Of a stretch of 19,310 nucleotides of DNA, positions 13,618 through 19,310 are shown one piece after another. The first letter of the stretch is position 1. Each line of letters starts with the position of its first letter. The position numbers and the translations under genes were made by a program. The notes beneath the pieces are model-generated. The model was not told the DNA's origin. It ran no database searches and saw only the letters and a list, made by a program, of their open reading frames with translations. The DNA lies in the NCBI GenBank assembly GCA_002499705.1, contig DAMU01000010.1:2128-21437 (forward strand), read 5' to 3'. Source of the stretch: Euryarchaeota archaeon UBA91. Lineage in GTDB: Archaea > Thermoplasmatota > Poseidoniia > Poseidoniales > Poseidoniaceae.

Positions 13618-14550
13618 ATGGATGTACAAATCGTTGACGGCTGGCCAAAAGGCAATGAGATTCGACTTCTTATGACAAATACAGACGCTGCACAAGTGAA
13701 TGCAATTCGCCGTGCACTTATCGCTGATGTACCGAAACTCGCTATCGATCGAGTCAATTTCGACCAAGGAACTCACCAAGATAACAAAGGACAAGTCTTG
13801 GAATCGGTGAATGTTTTGCCAGACGAAGTTATTGCTCACCGGCTAGCAATGATTCCAGTCCCAACCTATCCAGACGAAGGAATCACTTTCCCTGATGACT
13901 GTCCTACCTGCAAGGACATGGCTGAAGAATCGAAAGGTTGCATGACGTGTCAAGTTCTTTATCACATCCGAAAAGAAGGTCCATCAGAAGATTCAGAAGA
14001 GGCTTTCAAAACCGTCTATGCTGAAGACCTAACAACCATCTCGGACCAAATGTTTGACATTCGTGAAGAGCACAAGCGCATTCCTTTGACAATCCTCTCA
14101 AAAGGTCAATATCTCGAATTCTATGCATTTGCAACACTTGGTCGCGGCCGTGACCATGCAAAGTGGTCTCCAGTTGCTGCTGTTGGATTCCGCCAACACC
14201 AAATTGCAACGCTTAACAAACCAAAGAAGGCAAAGGTCTTGTTCGATCTTGGACTCACAACTTCAGATGGAAAGCCAATCGATGCGAAACTGTTTGGTAA
14301 AGACAAGAAGATGACCGATATCAATCACCTGCTCGACCTTACTGATGCACTGCATCAAGTTGGACCTGGAACAAACCGCGATGGAGACTTCGATGACGCC
14401 ATCACTATGGAACCTGTTGAAGGAGCATACATTTTCAATTACGAAACCGATGGAAGCCTCACCCCAGAACAAGCTTTCAACGGAGCCATGAAAGAACTTC
14501 AAGGACGCTTTGACCGTCTGGCAAGTGAAATCGACCAAGCACTCGCTTAA
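13618..14550 (+). CDS. rpoD: DNA-directed RNA polymerase subunit Rpo3 (RpoD, alpha/RPB3 homologue)
   Basis: This 310-residue subunit dimerises with Rpo11 to nucleate RNA polymerase assembly. Alpha-type motifs are NAIRRALIADVPKLAI (28-43), LPDEVIAHRLAMIPV (67-81) and GRGRDHAKWSPVAAV (175-189). The inserted domain 2 holds two CxxC pairs, C95/C98 and C108/C111, spaced by nine residues. These could bind zinc or an iron-sulfur cluster, as in some archaeal Rpo3 proteins. The ATG at 13618 is chosen over the in-frame TTG at 13597 because GAGGTG ends 6 bases before it, and the upstream codons overlap rps11. In many archaea the next genes are rpl18e, rpl13, rps9, rpoN and rpoK. Here they are absent. 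Confidence 0.97.
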   Translation: MDVQIVDGWPKGNEIRLLMTNTDAAQVNAIRRALIADVPKLAIDRVNFDQGTHQDNKGQVLESVNVLPDEVIAHRLAMIPVPTYPDEGITFPDDCPTCKDMAEESKGCMTCQVLYHIRKEGPSEDSEEAFKTVYAEDLTTISDQMFDIREEHKRIPLTILSKGQYLEFYAFATLGRGRDHAKWSPVAAVGFRQHQIATLNKPKKAKVLFDLGLTTSDGKPIDAKLFGKDKKMTDINHLLDLTDALHQVGPGTNRDGDFDDAITMEPVEGAYIFNYETDGSLTPEQAFNGAMKELQGRFDRLASEIDQALA

Positions 14551-14594
14551 CCAATAAGCCGAGGTTTGATAACGGTGCGGGTAATGGTTGGGCT

Positions 14595-17500
14595 ATGCAG
14601 AACGCCCGACGAATGGCTGTAAGCCTAACCTTGTTGTTTCTATTTGCTGCAATGGTGCCAATGGTATCCGCAATAGATGAAAAGACTGGTTTTGAGAAAA
14701 CAACCTCAAAAGAGCAAACAAAAGAGAGTCAGCAGCCTACCAAATTAGTGTTCGAAAAACCGAAACAAAAGCAATCTACAAGCGGAAGAGCTGCATGTGT
14801 GACCCAATCTGATGCGGGGACTCCTGGCGACGCTGGAAGCGATGCAAACACATCACGTAGTCTTGGAACAAATCCGAACAGTGGACAAAGTGGCGACCAA
14901 GGCTGTATTGATGCTTCCGATACTGAGGATTGGTATGCAGTGACCACAACTGCTGGCAAGGATGTTGACATTGAATTGACAGTGCCTGCAGGTGCCGATT
15001 TTGACCTCAACCTCATCGACTCTTCAGGAACCATTGTTGATCAATCTCTTTCGACAACTGCCCTTGAGAAAGTCAGTACTTCAGGTACCTCTCTTTCGAG
15101 TAACGCAGGAACTTTTTACGTCGAAGTTTTCATCTACAGCGGAGACGGTCAATATTCTCTGAGAACGTGGACCAACAACACTCCACCTCGCCCCGACCTT
15201 ACCATCACTTCAATCGTTGAGCCATCATCTGGACAAGCGGGTTCAACTGTTAACGTTGAATACGTGGTTGAGAACATTTACAACACGACATCGGATGCAT
15301 TTGAGGTTCAGTTTGTCCTTTCTACAGACCAAACATACAGTGCTGCGGATCAGTTGATTGATGTTTCTCAAACAGAAGCGGCGTTAGCAGAAAACACAAG
15401 TCGTACAACAACGGCTCAAGTCCTTCTGCCTTCGAATTTGGCAAATGGCACATACTACTGGTTGCTGTTTGCCGACGGGTATGGAAACGTAACAGAAAAT
15501 AATGAATCGAATAATTTCCTTGCATCTGATGGCGTGATGCTGGTAGGAGAGTCATGTGAAAACCTCTATCCAAACGGGCAAAATGATGCTGGCCTTGGTA
15601 ACGATGCTCCAAGCGAACAAGCCAATGCTTCAACGCCGCTGGGCACAAATGTAACGGCGACATACACGGGATGCATAGATGGAATCGATGCAAATGATGT
15701 TCTCGCCTTTGAAGTCCCTGCCGACCATTCTATTGACATCACACTTACGCTCGACCAAGCCGTAACAACATACATCGATTTGACAAACGGTAATCTCGAT
15801 GTTGACTCATCTGCATCTTTTGGAGGAAATGAAGGGCTTGTTTCAAGCCTTGGAACAACATATGACGGTGTTGCAGGAACCTATTATGTCAACCTCTCTC
15901 GTTCAGGAACGGGCGTGAACTGGACGCTCGATGTTTGGACAAATTATTCCTCACCTGCACCGAACCTCGTGATTGAGAATCTATCTGGTTCCCTTTCAGC
16001 AACCGCTGGAGGCGGCGTAATATTTGATGTTGAAGTCAACAATACTGGAACAATGCTTTCACCTGCTGCCCTCGTAACTGCCTGGCTATCCGTAGACGGT
16101 GGATTAGCAGACCATGATGTTGAAATTGGTAACATGAGTATTGCCGCGCTTGACATCAATGAAACTGGAATCTTCCAACTGTCTGCCACCATCCCAACCA
16201 GTGCTCAAGGAGGAAATTACACCGTAATTGCCATGGTAGACTCCGATGAACAAATTGATGAAAAGAATGAAGATGATAACTTAGGATATTCATTTGAAGA
16301 ATTACTTATCGATACGAAAGCTACATCCTGCCCAGCCCAAGATGATGCAATGTCTGGAGGTGATGTAGGAGACGATGTAGCATCAGCCTACTTCCTCGGC
16401 ACAGACGTCTCAATGACCATCAACGGTTGTGTTCACAAAGATGTTGATGATGATGATTGGTTCGAAATCGGTGTTTCACCTGGACTCAACATCACTGTAA
16501 CGCTCGTTAATTCACCCGACCAAGATGCGGATGTTTACTTGCGTGATGATCAGGGTGTTTGGTTCGATCGTGGTTTCCTTTCCACTTCTATCGATGAAAC
16601 AGTCACAACGGTGGGTGATGACGACTTTGCTGGCTTAGGAGGAACATTCTACATCAGCGTCGAATCTTGGCTCAGTCTCGGAGTTTACACTTTGATAATT
16701 GAAACCGAGGGCGTCGATCCAGACTCATTCAACTGTGGCCAACAAAACGACCTTGGTTTAGGACAGGATGCCCCGAGTGGAAATGGAATCAATGTCGGTC
16801 AAAATCCAACACTGAACGGTCAAGGATGCTTTAGCGGTCTTGATGATGCTGATGTTTATACATTCACGGTCAACGATGGGAAGAACTTCGAAATCGGATT
16901 TACGGCTGACCCTGAAATGCCATTTTCAGCGACCCTCCAAGATGTAAGTGGAAACCTCATCGCCTATGCCGACAATACGAGTTATGGCGTACTCTTCACT
17001 TCCTATAACACTGAATTTGAAGGTGTGAGTAAGGATTACGTTCTTGTTCTTGATGCAAATAACGGTGCTGGATATTACAACATTAGTGTCGAAAGCCTTG
17101 ATTCTGCTCCGGCAGACATCGGAATTTCTTCTCTTGTATGTCCGACCAATCACACCTCCGGCTCTGAGCAACAAATCACCTGGGAATTGGTGAGTTTACG
17201 AGGAGACGCCATGGGTGCCTCGGTTACGTTGCACCTCGACCTGATTGACTCAACTGGCGCCGACGTTGCCCGAATGGCGACAAAGACGGTCACTGTCACC
17301 GGCCAATACAATACTACATTCGGCTCAGGGGCTGAATACTACACAACAACAGATGAACAAGCGACTGGGATGTACAATTGCCGCCTTACCATTGATGCTG
17401 ATGATGATTTGACTGAATCCAATGAAACCAATAATCAAGAAATTGGAATTCCATTCTTTATTCAAAATGAACAAGAGTTGTGGGCTAACGATGTCGATCG

Positions 17501-18308
17501 TGATGGATTCAATACAACGGATACCGGCGACGGGGTCATTGATGACTGCCCAACAACATATGGTGATTCAACCATTGACCGTATTGGCTGTGCTGACCTT
17601 GATGGAGATGGAGTGTCGAATCTAAACGATGAGTGGCCATTCGATCCGAGTCAGGCACTCGATTCAGATGGCGACACCTACGGTGACAATCCAGAAGGTA
17701 TCGATGGAGATGCGTGCCCTGATGTCTTTGGCGTGCCAAACGGTGTTGGTGGAGATGGATGTCCTGCTGCAAATACCGATGCTGATGGCGATGGCGTTAA
17801 CGATGAAGCAGACCAATGTCCCGACACTGTAGCCGGTGCCCAAGTTGATACTGATGGTTGCGAGGTTGTTGATGACGATACAGGCGAAACCCAAAACGAT
17901 ACAGGAACTGTAGATGATGTGGATCTAGACTCTAACCTAACGGTAGGGGATGACGATGGGGTTGAACCGAGCGGTGACGAAGGTTCGAGCAGTGACGAAG
18001 ATGGTGCTCAATCAAGTTCGGACATTTTTGGACTTTCTCCAGCGACTATCGGAATTGTCGCTGGCGTTATTGTTGTCCTCCTGCTTTCAGTAGTATTGGT
18101 TCTCCGTGGTCGCGGCAAAGACAGTGATTCAGCGTATGACCAACAACAAATGGCCTATGCCTCTGTCACTGGATTGCCTCCAGCTGCTGACCCAACAATC
18201 ACACCTGAACAACTCGCATATGAGCAACAGCTGGTCGCAGCAGGATATCCTGCAGATTACGCTCGAACCTATGCAGATCAACACTTCCGACCTTGGTTGA
18301 AGGCTTGA
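14595..18308 (+). CDS. Giant secreted surface protein with PPC-like, CARDB-like and thrombospondin-3-like modules and one membrane anchor
   Basis: This 1237-residue protein has a signal peptide (MAVSLTLLFLFAAMVPMVSA, from residue 7) and a Lys/Gln-rich linker to about 65. Four related PPC-like beta modules begin near residues 68, 321, 579 and 714. Each opens with a Cys, an (S/N/D)D-A/L-G-type Asp/Gly stretch and a GC(I/V/F)-D segment followed by W/Y-aromatic strands. CARDB-like modules follow at about 199-315, 455-575 and 840-960, each ending in an E-x-N-E-x-N-N-like acidic turn. Calcium-binding thrombospondin-3-like repeats (DVDRDGF, DLDGDGV, DSDGDTY, DADGDGV) span about 965-1100, before an acidic Ser/Asp linker, a membrane helix at about 1149-1172 and a 60-residue cytoplasmic tail. 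It is likely an adhesin or cell-envelope protein. The ATG at 14595 has no clear Shine-Dalgarno, and the ATG at 14613 is an alternative. Confidence 0.85.
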   Translation: MQNARRMAVSLTLLFLFAAMVPMVSAIDEKTGFEKTTSKEQTKESQQPTKLVFEKPKQKQSTSGRAACVTQSDAGTPGDAGSDANTSRSLGTNPNSGQSGDQGCIDASDTEDWYAVTTTAGKDVDIELTVPAGADFDLNLIDSSGTIVDQSLSTTALEKVSTSGTSLSSNAGTFYVEVFIYSGDGQYSLRTWTNNTPPRPDLTITSIVEPSSGQAGSTVNVEYVVENIYNTTSDAFEVQFVLSTDQTYSAADQLIDVSQTEAALAENTSRTTTAQVLLPSNLANGTYYWLLFADGYGNVTENNESNNFLASDGVMLVGESCENLYPNGQNDAGLGNDAPSEQANASTPLGTNVTATYTGCIDGIDANDVLAFEVPADHSIDITLTLDQAVTTYIDLTNGNLDVDSSASFGGNEGLVSSLGTTYDGVAGTYYVNLSRSGTGVNWTLDVWTNYSSPAPNLVIENLSGSLSATAGGGVIFDVEVNNTGTMLSPAALVTAWLSVDGGLADHDVEIGNMSIAALDINETGIFQLSATIPTSAQGGNYTVIAMVDSDEQIDEKNEDDNLGYSFEELLIDTKATSCPAQDDAMSGGDVGDDVASAYFLGTDVSMTINGCVHKDVDDDDWFEIGVSPGLNITVTLVNSPDQDADVYLRDDQGVWFDRGFLSTSIDETVTTVGDDDFAGLGGTFYISVESWLSLGVYTLIIETEGVDPDSFNCGQQNDLGLGQDAPSGNGINVGQNPTLNGQGCFSGLDDADVYTFTVNDGKNFEIGFTADPEMPFSATLQDVSGNLIAYADNTSYGVLFTSYNTEFEGVSKDYVLVLDANNGAGYYNISVESLDSAPADIGISSLVCPTNHTSGSEQQITWELVSLRGDAMGASVTLHLDLIDSTGADVARMATKTVTVTGQYNTTFGSGAEYYTTTDEQATGMYNCRLTIDADDDLTESNETNNQEIGIPFFIQNEQELWANDVDRDGFNTTDTGDGVIDDCPTTYGDSTIDRIGCADLDGDGVSNLNDEWPFDPSQALDSDGDTYGDNPEGIDGDACPDVFGVPNGVGGDGCPAANTDADGDGVNDEADQCPDTVAGAQVDTDGCEVVDDDTGETQNDTGTVDDVDLDSNLTVGDDDGVEPSGDEGSSSDEDGAQSSSDIFGLSPATIGIVAGVIVVLLLSVVLVLRGRGKDSDSAYDQQQMAYASVTGLPPAADPTITPEQLAYEQQLVAAGYPADYARTYADQHFRPWLKA

Positions 18309-18363
18309 TTCACTTAGGAAGACAAAGCGAATGCTCTTGACCCTCCGATGGCTGGGAGGAATC

Positions 18364-18843
18364 ATGCAAGCCCTTATGGAAACCAGCGCAGGTAACATTA
18401 CCATCAAACTCTATGACGACAAAGCCCCCGATACAGTGGCGAATTTTGTCCGTCTCGTTGAAAGTGGTCATTACAATGGACTGCACTTTCACCGAGTGAT
18501 TGAGAACTTCATGATTCAAGGCGGATGCCCGCATTCCAGTGATCCAAACTCTCGGCGAGCAGGTACCGGCGGCCCGGGATGGCAAATCCCATGTGAACGT
18601 TCAGCGCTCAACCTCAGGCACGACAAGCCAGGCGTCTTCTCGATGGCGAATGCAGGCCCGAACACTGGCGGCTCCCAATTCTTCCTAACAACGGTGCCAA
18701 CACCTTGGCTTGATGGAAATCACGCTGTATTTGGAGAAGTTGTTGAAGGAATGGATGTCGTCAAAGCGATTGAACGATGTGATAAAGGCCCCGGAGATCG
18801 CCCGAGAACTCCTCAGCAAATCATTCGTGTATCACTCGAATAG
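18364..18843 (+). CDS. Cyclophilin-type peptidyl-prolyl cis-trans isomerase
   Basis: This 159-residue single-domain cyclophilin catalyses proline isomerisation during folding. The active-site set is intact: R44, F49 and Q52 in HFHRVIENFMIQGG, F107 in GGSQFFLTT, W115 and H120 in WLDGNHAVFGEV. No signal peptide is seen, so it should be cytoplasmic. The ATG at 18364 is preferred to the in-frame ATG at 18331 because GGGAGG lies about 4 bases upstream and because the family begins here (METSAGNITIKLYD). It follows the surface protein by 55 bases and may be co-transcribed with it. Confidence 0.95.
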   Translation: MQALMETSAGNITIKLYDDKAPDTVANFVRLVESGHYNGLHFHRVIENFMIQGGCPHSSDPNSRRAGTGGPGWQIPCERSALNLRHDKPGVFSMANAGPNTGGSQFFLTTVPTPWLDGNHAVFGEVVEGMDVVKAIERCDKGPGDRPRTPQQIIRVSLE

Positions 18844-19017
18844 GCGTCGATTACCACTATTTACCTGTAATGGGTTACTTTTAATGCAGAATGCATTATT
18901 GCTTGCAGTTGCTTAGCAGCCTCGTGCACAGTCACCCGTAACCTCAGAGTAGAGATTAGCAGTCAAAGAAGGGCTATCTGTGCGAACTGTGAAGAAGTTC
19001 GTCCCCAAGGGTTGAAC
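18844..19017 (+). other. Gap before the fumarase gene: small inverted repeats, no gene
   Basis: The 174 bases contain a short stem GTAA-TGGG-TTAC followed by CTTTT (18867-18882), which could act as a weak terminator for the cyclophilin gene. They also contain a 7-base inverted repeat TAATGCA-GAA-TGCATTA (18882-18898). TTTTAATG (18879-18886) is a possible weak TATA-like element for fumC. No tRNA, rRNA or supported small gene was found. Confidence 0.3.
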
Positions 19018-19310
19018 ATGGCCGATGTCCGTATCGAAGCCGACACCATGGGTGAACTGGAAGTTCCTGCTGACAAATACTACGGTTGTCAAACCGCTCG
19101 GTCGCTGATTAATTTCGATATTGGCGATGACACCATGCCTGCAGGGGTCGTCCGTGCTTTTGGAATACTGAAACAGGCTGCAGCAAAAACAAACGTAGCT
19201 CTGAAACAACTTGATCCTGAAGTTGGCGACCTTATCATCGCTGCATCTCAAGAAGTATTGGACAACTGCTTAGATGAGCACTTTCCCCTCAGTGTTTGGC
19301 AAACCGGTAG
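19018..19310 (+). CDS. fumC: Class II fumarate hydratase, N-terminal part, cut by the window edge
   Basis: An open frame from ATG at 19018 runs off the right end, giving 97 residues plus two bases. It shows the class II fumarase start: DTMGELEVPADKYYG (about 9-23), QTARSLINFDIG, MPAGVVRAFGILKQAAA, and the LDEHFPLSVWQTG segment near the edge. The VWQTG form favours fumarase over aspartase, which usually has VFQTG. The enzyme hydrates fumarate to malate in the TCA cycle without an iron-sulfur cluster. AGGG lies 6 bases before the ATG. Most of the enzyme, including the GSSxMPxKxN signature, lies outside the window. Confidence 0.92.
   Translation, partial: MADVRIEADTMGELEVPADKYYGCQTARSLINFDIGDDTMPAGVVRAFGILKQAAAKTNVALKQLDPEVGDLIIAASQEVLDNCLDEHFPLSVWQTG

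Noticed and set aside
12986..13648. A 220-residue minus-strand frame across rps4, rps11 and the Rpo3 start
   Set aside because: It is antisense to three conserved genes, Ser/Cys-rich as expected from reverse reading of acidic codons, and without a plausible start region.
18885..18917. Ten-codon frame starting at an ATG in the gap before fumC
   Set aside because: It is very short, without a Shine-Dalgarno, and overlaps the small inverted repeat. Nothing suggests that it is translated.
1..19310. CRISPR arrays, tRNA or rRNA genes, insertion sequences, integrases and attachment sites
   Set aside because: No regular repeat-spacer pattern, cloverleaf-type sequence, transposase-like frame or terminal repeats were noticed on either strand by reading. 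A dedicated scan was not possible.

Overview
The window looks like a chromosomal segment of a marine Euryarchaeon, most likely Marine Group II (Candidatus Poseidoniales). The archaeal part of the case is firm. There is a complete large subunit of the D-family DNA polymerase, an archaeal-type uS13-uS4-uS11-Rpo3 gene string, and archaeal-style promoters with TATA boxes. The placement within Marine Group II is an inference. It rests on the mix of these genes with bacterial-looking metabolic genes (class II fumarase, acyl desaturase, KAS III), moderate base composition, Shine-Dalgarno-led genes, and a huge secreted protein built of PPC-like, CARDB-like and thrombospondin-3-like modules.

Layout. 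From the left edge to about 9.9 kb everything reads on the minus strand. (1) An incomplete membrane-anchored protein runs off the left edge. (2) Upstream of it lies a lipoprotein resembling the FEA1/phytotransferrin iron-assimilation family. Its promoter carries two TTAGG-N4-CCTAA inverted repeats that bracket the TATA box, as expected for a DtxR/IdeR-type metal-dependent repressor. (3) Next is a tightly packed five-gene operon (5682 down to 1572): a His/Glu-rich integral membrane protein, a KAS III-like condensing enzyme, a haem-oxygenase-like di-iron protein, an unrecognised His-rich protein and a membrane fatty-acid desaturase. Every junction overlaps by 1, 4 or 14 bases. (4) The DP2 subunit of DNA polymerase D fills 5771-9892.

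From 9.9 kb rightwards everything reads on the plus strand: orotate phosphoribosyltransferase, a THUMP-like-domain methyltransferase, a shortened alpha operon (uS13, uS4, uS11, RNA polymerase subunit Rpo3), the 1237-residue surface protein, a cyclophilin, and the start of class II fumarase, which is cut by the right edge. The two strands diverge from a 32-base spacer between polC and pyrE.

The most interesting region is the left third. Five coupled genes encode a condensing enzyme together with at least two, and possibly four, non-haem-iron-type proteins. That suggests an oxidative acyl or lipid-tailoring pathway in an organism whose main lipids should be isoprenoid ethers. It sits beside an apparently iron-repressed iron-binding lipoprotein. 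The product of the five-gene cluster cannot be deduced from sequence alone. I saw no rRNA, tRNA, CRISPR array, insertion sequence or integrase. No gene-free stretch exceeds 300 bases.
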